This document shows, piece by piece, positions 11,969-25,562 of a stretch of DNA of 64,000 nt. The DNA comes from Oncomelania hupensis (taxonomy: Eukaryota; Mollusca; Gastropoda; Littorinimorpha; Pomatiopsidae), in NCBI GenBank assembly GCA_036898135.1, contig CM072512.1, positions 24,751,424 to 24,815,423 of the forward strand, written 5' to 3'. A model generated the notes under the pieces. It was not told the DNA's origin and did not search any database. It saw only the letters and a program-made list of their open reading frames with translations. The translations under genes were made by a program, and so were the position numbers. Position 1 is the first letter of the stretch. Every line of letters starts with the position of its first letter.

Positions 11969-14900
11969 GGTGCGTGTGTGTGTGTGTGCGTGTGTGTGTG
12001 TGTGTGATTATGTTTAGACGGCGTTCTTGTGACATACAATTGAGAATCTACGTACGTTTTTTTGACCGATATCGTTATGCTGACGTCAAAAGAGTGTTCT
12101 GTTAGAGTTAGGGTTAGCGTTAGGTTAGAAGACTTAAAAGTAATTTTTAAAAAAGGGGGACGAAATATGTCCCATTGTGAACACAACGTTTGTGGCGTTT
12201 AATGAAAGTCATGACAAAGCGGTCTGCGCGCGCGTGTGTGTGTGTGTGTAAGAGAGAGAGGGAGAGAGAGAGGGTGGGTAGGAGTGCGGGACATTCAACT
12301 GATAAAATTTACTGGACTCACATGCATAGCAATGTGAGGATGTACTCAATTCCCTTCCCATCACCTCACCCCACTCACCCCCCCACCCCCCCAAAAAATC
12401 CTAGATTTTTGCAAATCTGTGCGATGAGTTCTAAATAGTCCAAAAATGATATCGAAAAAAAAAAGATCCGTCCATTCGTCTGTCCGCCGTCTGTCTGTGC
12501 AAAAACTTTAAAGTGGTCTAAGTACTCAGATTCTTTTTCAGCTATCACAACCAAAACTCGATAAGATGGTGTATCATGGTGTTGAGACCTCACAAATGAT
12601 CAGGGAATGAATGACTTCACGGTCAAGGTTACAGAATCATCAAATGTTATTTTTTTAAAATGACAATTTTTCACAAAATTTCACTTTAAAAAAAGTTATT
12701 ATATTGAACTTATGATTCTTTGATGCATGATAGATATCAGTGAGACACACATACTATGCAAATTTGGTCAACCTCACTCCAAGATCAAGGCTTCTGGAGC
12801 TGTCCAAATTCGTTTTTTATAGGTACTTTGAAGTGGTCTTGGTCATCTCAACGTCAAGGTCAAGGTCATCCCAAGGTCACCTTTTTTTGTGGTATAATAC
12901 AACTTTTGCTGTACTTTATTTGATAGTATATGCGGGGGGTTCAAGGTCATCTAAAGGTCAAGAGCATAGAAAGATGAAAGGCGGCATTACTTTGCATTTT
13001 AATGCCACCATTTCATTTTGTTTTTTTTCTGTTAAATATTGCTAGTTCTATAAGGAACATGTGAGTCACGCGGGCTTTGCCCTTCTAGTTATTGATGTAT
13101 TAAGTTGCTGCCGTTTTTTATGTTGTGGACACCGAATGTCAGTACTTTATTTTTGTGATTGTTGTCTTTGCAACTATTAATTGTACGTTGAGTTACTTTG
13201 TGCATATGCTTACATGCAGAACACTTTTTAGTGATGTATAACCTGTTTATGCTTTCGACTACTATTCAGTTATGAAAATTAAAAAATTTATTTCATAGCG
13301 CCTATGTTTGTATTGCAATGCAGAATAAGTTTATTATTTTAAAGAATTTTCTTTTGTGCTTTACGACTAAGTGTTGTTTTAGGTGATGATAGATTCTGAA
13401 GTGTTCTGCTGATCATAGAGCATACATTTAATACATGCAAGTAATGTTAACTCTGGACCTCGATGCTTCAGGTTGCTTTGATGAATATTTATGGGGAAAG
13501 GTAGAAACAATGAAGGAGAAAAAAAAAGACTTGCAGGTTAAAGAAATGAAAAAATGTATAAAACACCAGATGACAGTAAGAATGTTGTGTAAACGACAAG
13601 TATACAACAAGAAATGCTGAATAAATGTAGAATGAAAAAAAGAAATGCTGAGAGAAGGCGAAAAGCTGTATTTAAATACAGGAAGAAGAACGGAAGGCAG
13701 GAAAAAATGAAGGAAATTGAATCAGTATAACAGTAAGCTGGCTGGCTTTTCACGAACAGAAGGTGTACTGGGAGCTGAAGCGGAGAGACCCAGTGCAGAG
13801 CCAGCTGTACACACTGAGGAAGATGACAAGCTAAGCTCCTCAAGCTCTGACGCTGCTCAACTGGAGGATGTGGACGATGCAGGTACATGACTGTTGTCCT
13901 GCCCGCACTGCTCAAGAGTTATGTCCGCGACGCCTCCACCTCATTTCATTTCATTTTCTGTGTTTACTCATTTGGTTCATTTTTCCTCCTCTTATTATTA
14001 TTCTTCTTCTTCTGCCTTCTCGTGGATATATCATATATATGTCTTTAGGGCCCTAGGTTGCTGTATTTGTAATTTTTATTATATAATTTGTTTGTATATA
14101 TATAACAAGGTGTTATTATTATTGGTACCATTTGGAATTTGGCACCGTTCATCACGTTTTGATGAGGAGTAAAAAGTTATTGTTATGCCCTTCAGGTCAT
14201 GGCTGTTAAACACTCTCAGGAAATTTTTAATTTATTTGCATGAGTTTGTGCCTTGAGTGCTTTGCGTTGCCTTTCTTGAACATTTTGTTCATTCTCTCAT
14301 TTACAATACACGGCTTATGATAATTTGTAGTGAATGGACAGCGTTACGATAACCTCTGTTCACAGTGATTTGTAATGGAGTGATGGGTTGAGTACACTAT
14401 TTTGGTGTCCAAGGCCCTTATTAGAAGAAGGGGAAGAAGGAATACACATTATTGTTTATGTTTTATTGCTTCTCTCTTGATACGAGAGTAGGTGTTTGCC
14501 AGGCCCTTTCCTTACCCTCACAATGACGTTCTTTTTGTAGATGCCGAAATTCATGAGACAAGCAAGGAGAAAACTGAGGAAACAGACGTGGAGGAACAAT
14601 TTTCTCCCCTGTCCAAGGGCTCTCCTTCTAAGCAGGCATTCTCGTTTGGTAGTGAGACTTCAGACCTTGACCAGAACATGCAGAAACTACACAAAGAACA
14701 CACGTTCAGTGAAATGGTTGATCAGGATGACGGTGCAATACATACGACATTCACCAGTGACAAAAAGGCTGAAGAGTTTTATACCGAGTCGATTGAAGAA
14801 ACTAGCAGCCAATTCCATGCCATATCCACTGCTGATGTCATCAGCGAGCAGCGAAAGAGGCTCGTCTTCGCTATGGAGTCTTTTGAGCACTTTGAAGAGG

Positions 14901-17900
14901 AGTCCACTCATTTGTCAGAAAAGACCCACACTGCGACAGAGACAACAGCTTACCACACTGCCCAGGTTTCCGAGACTGAGACACTAGTCACACTACCTTC
15001 CTTTAGACGGACAGAATCAAAGGATGCTTCTGATGTTGTAGAGGCCAAGAAAACACAACAGTTTGTTTCAGAAGAGACAGTCACTTCACTAGAGTCCACT
15101 TACCAGTACACTCGCGAGAAAGAACTTGCTACTTCTACTTATACCACTACTACCACTGTCGTTGAGCCTGATTCTGCTTTTGAGGCTGAACGAGCAGACC
15201 ACTTGGTTACCAAAGACATTGCTTTAACACGAGATTCTGCTTACACGACAGAAAGAAGAGAACAGTTCCCTTCATGGGAAACTTCTTTCAAACAAGAGCA
15301 ACTGCGTGATACCGATAGAACAGAACAATTCGTTATTGAGGACATTGCTTCTACACAAGAACTTTCACACGAAACTGACAGAACAGAACAATATACTACT
15401 GAAGACATTGCTGTTGCCCAAGAACATTTACGTGAGACTGAACGAACTGAAGCATTTTTGACTGAAGAGAAAGCAGTCACGACTCAAAACGTGTTAGAAG
15501 AGTCTGTAACAGTTGAACAAGAAACTGAGAGAACTGAAGAAATTTCTGCAGAAATCCAGCCATCACTGGTTTCTGGAGCTACAACAGACAGAACTGAAGA
15601 GTTTTTGGTTGAAGAGAAAGAAACTACCTCTCTAGAACAGGACGCTAAAGAAGAACTGGAAGCTGCTGCTGAGGAAGAGTTGTCAGGAGACAAAGTGTCC
15701 AGACTGACATACATGGCTTTTGACAACATGGGCTTCACTGAAGAAGAGTTATTAGCAGCTGAAGAAGAGCCAGTAATGGCTATGATGCCTGTAGCCACTC
15801 GCCGACCACTCCCTAAGCAAGAAACTCGCGAGATCTCACCTGAAGACTTGGAAGAGAAACCATACACTTTTGACTTTCCAGATGACTATAAAGAAGAGCT
15901 TGAGGCTCAGAGACAGTATGAGATAACATACACTGCTGAAATAGTCCACCATTTCAATCCCGAAGAATATTCCCATAGTCGTTCCAAAGAATACTCGGAT
16001 GAAAGTGAAGAAATGGAAGAAGAAGTCATTGTTGAAGGTGACTTGAAAAGCGACGTAGTGCTTCGTTATGAAACGGAAGCACAAGACTCTGGTACATACT
16101 TGATAGAAGTTGAAGAAGAGGATACTCCTGCAGTTGACTTTGTTGAACTCTTTGTGGCTCACGCTGACACTTTTGAACAAGTCATTAGAAAAGGTCAGAT
16201 AGCCACCAAGACTGACTTTACTGAAATGGAAGAGAAAGAAGTCCCCCCAGAAAAATATCCTGAGCCCAGCAAGCAAGTAATTGAAGAGGCCCAAGAAGAG
16301 CAGAGCGCAGAGTCACAACAAGCACCAACAGAAGTAAGTGGTGTTCCGACAGGAATAACAGAGTCTGAATCATCTGAGAGCAGTTCTGACAATGAGATCG
16401 AGGTGTTTGATGAAGTGAGTGGCACATATATCCGTATGCCATGGGAGATTGCTCATCAGTACAAACGACAGTTCTCTGAATCTTATTTGTGCCAGGAGAA
16501 GAAATCCTGTCTTTCACAGAACAGGTCAATAGACCTGGGTACTTTCTACAGAAGAGAAGATAACACAGACTACCCTAGTGTCTCATTTACTGAAGAACAG
16601 GAGGAAACGAGTGCAGATAAGTCTGAAAGCAAAAAGACGAAGGTCACTTTCAAACTGGGCTATGATATCACTCACGAGTACAGCATCAGTGAAACCCGAG
16701 CTGAAGAAGAACCAGAAGAAGAGTATGTTCATAAAGAGGTAAGACTTCTCGAACCACATGATGAGATTGAACATCATCATGAAGAAGAGGTGATCTCCAC
16801 TATAAATCAAAGTCGCCAGCAGGTCAGACAGGAATTGGCGAAAGACATGGAGCTGGAAGACTATCTTGAAACGCCTGTCAGTGCCAGTGGGGCATCTGCC
16901 CCCATCATCCCGCTTTGGCAGCAGTTCATTCCAAGCTGCAACTGAAGTGATGAGCTCCTCTTACACTGAGACAGAAAGTTCCATGGAACAGTCTATTGAG
17001 AGGAAGATCTCTTCTGAAACAGAAGATGAGGTGGCTGCTTCCATTACAGCCCCAGAGCCTCTCAGCGTTGTTAGTAAGGAGTCTCGACTGGCCCAGCAAG
17101 AGCTGCTGCAGGAAATGGCTGATGAGGCAGATGAAGCAGATCGATCCCTTTCTCCCTCCCAAGATTCCAAAGTGATCCCCAAGGCCCTTACTGCTCAAGT
17201 TGACATTCAGAGTGTCATTGATGAAGAGCCAGAATATGAATCTCAGCATTCTGGTGTTCAGGTCCCTACTTCCTTTCCCATGGCTGTTCACAATCTTGGC
17301 AAATCCTTAGCAGATAATGACATTTATGAGTCTTCGGAAACTGAGAGAGATTCTACAGAAGAGAAGCTTTCCCCTATTGAAGAGGGACAAATGATTGATG
17401 ACATTGAATATGATGAAATTCCCACAAAGTCAGAGAAAAAGGTGACGTTTCAGACAGACACATTGAGCACGCCTCGTGCCTCAGAACAGTCAGGTGACGA
17501 TGGCAAGACATCAACGTCGTCCTCTGAACTGGGTGTGGAACCTACCCTGCTCGCAGCCTCTTATGATTTGGACACAGGACGTGTGTTCCACATCGTATCA
17601 GCTTTTGATATCTCCCCTGATTCTATAGAAAAGAAACTCACGCCAACAGCCCCTGCCAAATCTATTCTCTCGAGTCCTGAGGATGATGTATTTGAAGAGG
17701 CTGCTGCTCTACTTCTGCGACCTTCAGCGTCAGACAAGGTGGAAACCCCCACTGGAGATGAAAGTGAAGATGTCACGGTAACTAGAGAGCTATCATCTGA
17801 CTTCTTCCCGTCGCCCCCAGCACCCACTCCTCGTTTGGGTGATCAGATGGGCAAGCACACTACTAGCGACCTGGTGGAGGCTAGCTACGTCTTAGAGCAC

Positions 17901-20900
17901 ATGAAACGAGACGAAGAAGACCAAGAAGCTGGATACACACTTGACGATTCCACAGTTCATGATGAAGACGAACTGAGCTCCCCTTTTGAGATGATGTCTC
18001 CTAGTGAAATCAAGGATGCACAATCTGTTGCTGCTGAAGCCATGCTTCTTGATGGAATGGTGGAATCAATTGAATCTGCTGCATCTGAAGAACCAGTCCC
18101 AGAACCTCAAGTCCCAGAACCGCAAGAAGACTTGGTCATCACCAATGGTCCAACTGAAGTAGATTATGTTCCTGAATATGATGCTGAGATTGTGCAAGCA
18201 CCAACCCCTGGCATGGATGCTGAAGTGAAAGAGCAACTGGAAGACGCTATGGAAAACGAAACCATAGAAACCGAACAATACGAAGATATGAGTGGTGCAG
18301 TAGGTCCAGCTTGGGTGATGGATGAGGAGAAGGGGCCAAGTGGTGTAGAGGCAACTCTCTCAGAATTACAATTGGTTCCAGGCAAAGACAGCTTCCTTCT
18401 GTCAACCTCCGAACAAACACTGTATGGCTTGGAAATGCCGGCAGATGAGACAGTCACAATGTCCAGCTCACTACAAATGATCAGGTCGGAAACTGATTCT
18501 GACCGAACACAGCCCCCAACTGAATTTACACTACAGACTGATTCCGAACACGTTGACATGGAGACTTCAGGGGAAATGAGAGCGAGTTCTATGTTCGAAT
18601 CAGACAGCATGACCTCCGCAGAAGCCACACCTGTAGCATCTGTACCTGAGCAGCAGCAGGTGCAGGCAGGAAGAGAGGATGAGGCTGAACAAGAGCAGGA
18701 AACTGGTGCTGAAGAACTGGAAGAGGAACTTCAAGCTCATCATGAATCTCTTGAATCTCCTGAGCCTCCAGAAGAAATTGAAGATCAGCCATATCAGTTA
18801 GACCCAAGCTCCATCTATCCTGGAAAACGAGCTTTGGAAATCCAGATTCCTATTGAGATTACTGAGGCTGAAGCAGATGAACCAATGCGAGAGCAGGAAG
18901 AGCTAGATCTCGGAGATGATAATCTTCTTGGAGAAGCTGCGGGAGGAGAAGAAGAATTCATGGAGCAGGAGGCAGAGGAGATTGAGTATATGGAAAAACC
19001 CGAGGAAGAACTGCTTCGCTTAAAGGACAGTAAACCAGAATCTGAAGATGAAGAAGAGGCTGAAGAAGCCCCAAAGCCGGCTGCTCTTGAGACTCAAACA
19101 ACTTCACTTCTTGATGTTCAAGGCTTTGATGATCTTGAACGCCCTCTATCACCTACGCCCGATGCCTACCGCCAGATGTTCTTTGGCCGAGAGGATCTTA
19201 AGGAAACTCCTACTATTCAGAGCCCAGCCCAACCTGGCCCTGAGGAGGATATAGAGAAAACAGCCCTTCATTTTGTGGAGTCAATCTTGGAGGATGTCAA
19301 AGAAAAAGTTCAGTCCTTGTCAGCTGCTGAAAGGGCTGCCAAAGCCAAACAGCTAGAGGAAGAGCAGGAAGGGGAAGAACAAGAAGATCAAGAACAAGAA
19401 GAAAAACAACTCGAAGAAGAATTGGACAGAGCAGTGGTCGAGGAGCAAAGAGAAAGCATGGAAGAATCTGAAGAGGAAGTGGACCTACCAGAGGATGAAC
19501 CTGAAAAAGAAGAACTAGAAGATGAGTTTTTACCCATGGCGTCTCCTCGTCCTCAGCAGTCGAAAACCACAGTGCTGATGAAGCAGCTCTCTGAAGATAT
19601 CCCTGGTATCACAGTCACTGAACTGAGAGACTTTGGTGATGATGACGAAGAAGATAATACTGACTTTCGTGTCCCAGAAGATGACTATTATAATCAGTGT
19701 GTTCCTGAAGAGGAAGAAGAACAAGAAGAAAAGAAAAAGAAGACTGATCATGTTGATGGTGATGAAGAAGAGCAGGAAGATGAGCTACACTTTATTGAGC
19801 CATCTATGGATGCTGAAATGCAGTTTGAAATGGACAAGGAAGAATCCAAATCACCTGATTCTTTTTTAGCGGGACGTGATCCAACCTCAACTCATACATT
19901 TGCATCATCTCACAGAGAATTTTACTCAAATGTGGAAGTCGAGGATGGATCAGATGAAGAATATGATGAAGAAGAGGAAGAAGAAGAAGAACCTATGGAA
20001 GCTGAACTCAATATGCGCGCCTTTTCTGAGCCTTTGAGTCCTGAAGATCACGGAGACTCATCTAGTGTCGACAGCTTTGCCACTGTGGTGGCTGCTGAAG
20101 CTGAAGCTGAAGATGAAGACGAAGATGAACGAGAGGTTGAAGATAGACTGGCTGAAATCGCCTCCATGTCTTCCTCCTTTACCTCCGACTTGCAAGCCAC
20201 ACAAGCAGATATTGACGATAGATTTGAAGAGAGTGAAGACGATCAGAGATTTTCCAGCTCACTTTCTAGCTCACAAGAGAAAGACGTGCCCAAACCCCCA
20301 AGAAGTGGTAAAGAGTCAGAGCTGTCTTCTTCAGGAGAGAGCTATGAACGCATTGAGGGCAAAGAAACTGAACTTTCTTCATCTGTTGAAAGTGAGAAGT
20401 ATGCTGGCAAAGAAGCTGAGCTGTCGTCATCTGTAGAAAGTGATCGTTATGGAAGCAATGTTGAATTGTCATCATCTGTGGAAAGTGATAGGTACGAGTT
20501 CGTGGACCGTGCCGCCCTGTCTGTGATCACAGAACTGTCTGAAGAAGAAGGTGGATTTGAGATTGTGGAGAAAGAGGAGCTGAGCAGTGAGAAAGGCACA
20601 AGCTCTGGTTCTGACCACCAAGATCATTTCACTTGTTCTCCCCCTGAAGTAGGCATTTCAGCCTCGCCTGCCTTTGGCAGCATCAGATACTTTACAAAAC
20701 CGCTTAATGGCAGAGATGATGCTTCAGTCTCATCATCCTTGCTGGAGTTCGAACAACTCGAAAAACAGATGGGAAATTCAGGGTCTAGTTCTGTTGATAC
20801 GTCAGATAAAGAAAGTTTTGGAGGCTCCTACGATGAAAGAAAACATCTCCATTTCACTTCTGGGTCATCATATGATGAAAAGAAATTTGAATGTGGATCA

Positions 20901-23900
20901 CTGGATGACAAGAAACTGCAACGATATAAACGCGAGTTAGAAAGAGATGACTTTTCAGCAACTTCTTCCCTGGCTGAATTTGAGAAACTTGAACGCCAGA
21001 TCGACCAGCAAGGCTCTAACAGCTCTGTGGAAGAGAACAACAAGTTTACCGTGGAAAGTAAGAGCAGCAGTGGAGGCAAGTCCGGCTCAGGCTCTGGCTC
21101 AGGGTCAGTTGCAGGATCTGTTTCATCACTGGCCGAGTTTGAAAAGTTGGAGGCAGAATTGGCTGTTGACTCAGATGAACGAAGAAGTTCTGCTGACAGC
21201 AGCTCGTTATCTCTCCAGAAGCGAAGTGAAACCTCCTCTTTAGCTTCGTTGAACGAGTTCGAGAGACTGGAACGTGACGTGGTGGTAAACACAGAACTCG
21301 AGGCTGAAGCCCAAAAGATCGTTTCCTACCTAGAGGCAGGCAGTTTGGAGTCTGGCCACATGTTTGGCTATAGCAGCTCTGTAGGCTCTGTTGGCTCTGT
21401 CGGCTTCAGTGGCTCGGATCTTAGTGATGTTGAAGCTGTAGTCAAACACCAGGTAGAGAAAGAAGTGGAGTACGACTCTCTGAGCGAGGGTGAAGAAAAG
21501 GGAGAGCTGGACTCTCTGGAAGGAGACACATCCGAGATGACAGAAATGACTTCCAGTGTAATCTATGCTGGACCTGCAGTCCCTCAGGTTGGACTCATTC
21601 CTGGTGACATCGACGCTGACTCTTTAGCAGGAGAGTGCATCATGCAACTGTCCAGCGACTCACTGACCCTCAACATGCAGATGCGCACCTCAGATTCTAG
21701 TCGTTTTGACACCGACTCCCTTCAGGAACAGGAAGACGCTATGATTAGGTCTATAGACTCTCTAGAGCAGGAGAAGCACTCAGACAAATGTGACCAAGAC
21801 TCCCTGCAAGAGGACGTCATGCACACTTCTGCCGACTCCCTGGAGCTCGTTCAGGTGGCTGACGAACCACCCTCGGAGAATCTGATGTTGATGTCTGTGG
21901 AGTCAGCCCACTGGAGCATGGGTAGCTCCGGAGGCACAATGTGCAGATCAGAGGAGTCGCATACAGACTCTCATGATTTCATGCAGGTGTCTGCTGATTC
22001 GATCGAAGATATGAAAACTTCTCACACTGAACAGACATTTACCACAACCACTTCTACCTCAAAGAGCCAAGTGATAGAGCATTCTGTGGTCGCCCAAGAA
22101 GGGGCCTCAGTTTCAGTGCTGCGCAAGAGCAGCAAAACGACCTCGCAGCAAACATCAACCCGCAAACAGACCAACCCCTTTTTGGACGACGACGGCAACG
22201 TGATGGAATCGGGCGGTTACTCTGAAGATGATGATGAGGAAGTGCCGAAGGAGAGCCCTTTCATGCAGTGGGGACCGTACACAGAAAGGAAGAAAGTGTA
22301 CACTATGGTGGAGTGGGAAGCGATGAAGAAGGCAAAACTGCGAGAGAGGGAGGAGGGCTCAAGTTCATCTGCTTCCCCACCGGCTGCTGAAAGCCAGCCT
22401 GGAGGTACTTTGACCATTGTGCTGACCTCTTTATTTTGTCATCATCCTATTGAGTATTATTCTTATTGACTGTGGCTGTTGCGTTTCCTTATATTATCAG
22501 CCTCCCAGCTAGTGGTGTTGCTGCACTGCTCATTGGATTTATTGTTTGTGTTTATTTTCAATCGCCTTTCTCTTTCATCAGCAATTTCAATTTCTCTCAT
22601 GCATGGTCGTAAATGCTTTTCTGTTCTGCAGGCATATTCATATTGCCTTCAGTTAGAACTACATCACTAAATGACGATGGTGGCTTTTGTTGTTCAGTCC
22701 TTGGTTTTACTGTGCTGTTTGAGTTACAGTCTTTACTCTCCATTTCAGTGGTTTATTATGTTCACATCCCACACGCCTATAATATATCATGCTATTTGTG
22801 CAGCAATGTGCTGATTATGTGTCGTTTAATATGTTCATTTTTGTACAATTGGTAATTTTGTTTTGTGATGGTGAATTTATTTATTATTGTCATTTCTGTC
22901 CTTTAACTTTCCTAGTTTGTTTTTTCCTACATTTTAAATACAGTCTTTATTGTCTGATTTCACTCATTTCAAATTTTTCTTGATTTCACCTGTAAATGTT
23001 CTGCCAGTTGGAAAAGGTTTTGTTTTTATCCATATCTGTGTACTAACCCTGAATCTGCGCGAAATTGTGGTGTTCAGTGTTGAGCATTACAGTAATCAAA
23101 AAGAAATTCTTTTCTTTAAGGAATTACGTACCAACCAGCAGGATGAAGTAGATTTTGTTTAAAATAAAATATGTATGACTGCTTTGGGGTTCACACACAG
23201 TTTTTCAGTTGTTTTATTTCACATTAATAGCACTTGGAACAGTTCCCAGTGAAAACATTCTTTGATCAAACGCATTGTAACAGATTCAGTACTAATTGTT
23301 CATGTTACTTAACTTTGATCGTCCAATGCCATTTAGAGGTCAAGGTGATCGTGCAATATCCTTTGAAGGTCAAGGCCATACTAAGGACATATAATTGCAT
23401 TTGTCATACTGGTTTTTGTATCTTTAGGGACATATTTAACAACTGTTGTCATCTAAGATTGTGGCTCTTTCTTACTGAAATATTTGTGACGACCTCAGGT
23501 TGAGTTTTAAAACTATTTTGTTAATTCTGATTCTTGGTTAACCATGTTTGTTCTTTTAGTTTATGTTGACTTTTTCATTGGTACTGGCAGTCTTTTCTGT
23601 TTCTTTGGTTTGTTATCGGTCTTTTTTGATTGAATTTTTTTCCTGTTGTATTCAGTTTTGTGTATTTTACTTTTTTTTTATGTTGTGTTACATACATTTG
23701 ATGGTTTTGCTGTAATGATGTTACACCATTTTTTTTTAACATTTTGAAATAAATAAAAATTATTGGATTGTTTATATTTTTCAAATGAATATTATGACAT
23801 GAAATGTGAAACAACTGTTTAATGTCTCAACATTATCACGTTTTGGTACTGGAGTTTTATGTAATGTTAAAATATGTTTAATGTGTCGTATGTTGTCTGC

Positions 23901-25414
23901 TCTGAATATATAGTACTAAGTTGGATCTTCTTTTGACTGCAGCAATATGCATATGACTTATAACATGGATGTTTGATATTTTTAATCTATACAATGAGTT
24001 GAATTTGATTAATGCAATGCCACACGTGATTTGTTATGTTTATACTTGTTTCCACTGTTTTGATTCTTCTCCTGGATGATGTTTACTTAATTGTGTTCCT
24101 GTTGTCTCTTTGAACGCAGCTGACAGGCCCGAGGATCGAAACCTTTCTGACGAGGACGAAGGTGCCGTGTACGTTGAGTGTTGTGGCCAAGCACCCACCT
24201 TCTCTCATTAACACTTTCTACAGCCATCATTGTAGGCTGGCTGACACAAGAGCTCTTTTCTGGTGTTGTTTTACTAGGTGTCAGAAGTCTGTCAGGTTTA
24301 CTCTTGAAATATTTCAGAATGTAAGCCAACAACAGACTGGTATTGTAAGGTGATGTTCTGTCTTGATCCTTCAAATTCAATACACAAGTTCCTGAATCAG
24401 AAATATGGGTTCATGTGTTAATCATAGGTTGTAGTGGAAGAAGTTATTACAGGCTAAAAATTGTTTTAATTTAAAACCTTTCACTGAAAAATACCTGTCC
24501 AAATGATTTAACTTTGATTTAGCTTCTCCCATGCCCATGTTTCTCAAACACAGAATACTTCGAATTTTGTTGTCTTAAATCGCTTAATCTTTGAACAGAC
24601 GTCTATGTAGTAGTGTGTTTTTTACTTGAGTGTCCTAGTCATATTCATGACCATTGTAATGCTGAGGAATGGAAACTTGTGTATTGCATCTGCAATTGGT
24701 TTTAAGAGCAGAAAGATAAGGCATCCAGATTTGGAGCTCTTGGATAGCAGCCTATAATTTTACTACTTTTCATATTCAAACTTTTTCTAAATGACTTTGT
24801 ACGCACATTTGCATGGAACAAATCTCTCCAGTTGACGAGAGCTTGTGGGAAGATAACAAAAATAAAAGGAAAAATTTCTCTTCAAATCTGAATTATATTG
24901 GCATTCGAAATGATGGGACTCCCTACTATCCTCTTAGCGGATAATTATGAAAAGTTTTGGGATAGTCATTCAGAATGTTTATCAAATCAGTTCACTGTTC
25001 CTTTGCATTGTGTACATTGTCATCATCACCAGCACACGCTTACTGGTGTAATGTATTATCATGTCGCGTTAGAAGTGATGTGTGAAACAAAGTATTAACC
25101 TCTACATCGTAAGTAGTTCAATGTATCATGATGTTTACCTTTGTGTCAAAGACTTTTGTGTTCCAGTGACAAGAAGCAAATTAAATGTAACCTGAATTCG
25201 CTTTTCAGCAAGGACAAAAAAGCGAGTTTGTGTGAACATTTAATTTGCATTCTGTGATCAATATTTTGATTTCCAGCTATATGTGTCCGTTTTATGGCAA
25301 AGCATGGTTGTGGATTTTTAAAATATGCAGTTATGGCACATTGCAAAATTTTATGTTGTAATTTTGATGCCAGTTTTTTTTTTAAAGCAATTTTTTTTTC
25401 TATTAAATTGTTCT

Positions 25415-25445
<31 letters not shown>

Positions 25446-25531
25446 CGTTCTTTTTTTCAGCACATGTTTTTCTACCCCAACTCCCAGGTGTTATATTATT
25501 TTTTTAAAAATCTTATTCGTATTATGTCAGC

Positions 25532-25562
<31 letters not shown>

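Larger units (their letters stand above)
11127..13759 (+). other. Intron of the ankyrin-like gene
   Basis: 2.6-kb phase-1 intron. It holds T-rich DNA around 11590-11710, TG microsatellites and an interspersed repeat at about 12300-13090. No coding exon was recognised. Confidence 0.85.

Noticed and set aside
11783..12186. Cys/Val- and Thr/His-rich ORFs over the TG tract
   Set aside because: Simple translations of a microsatellite.
533..22404. Programmed ribosomal frameshifting to join the giant-exon frames
   Set aside because: Five breaks with no common slippery site or downstream structure that I can see, one compensating pair, and a similar break in BRAT1. One-base sequence errors explain them better.
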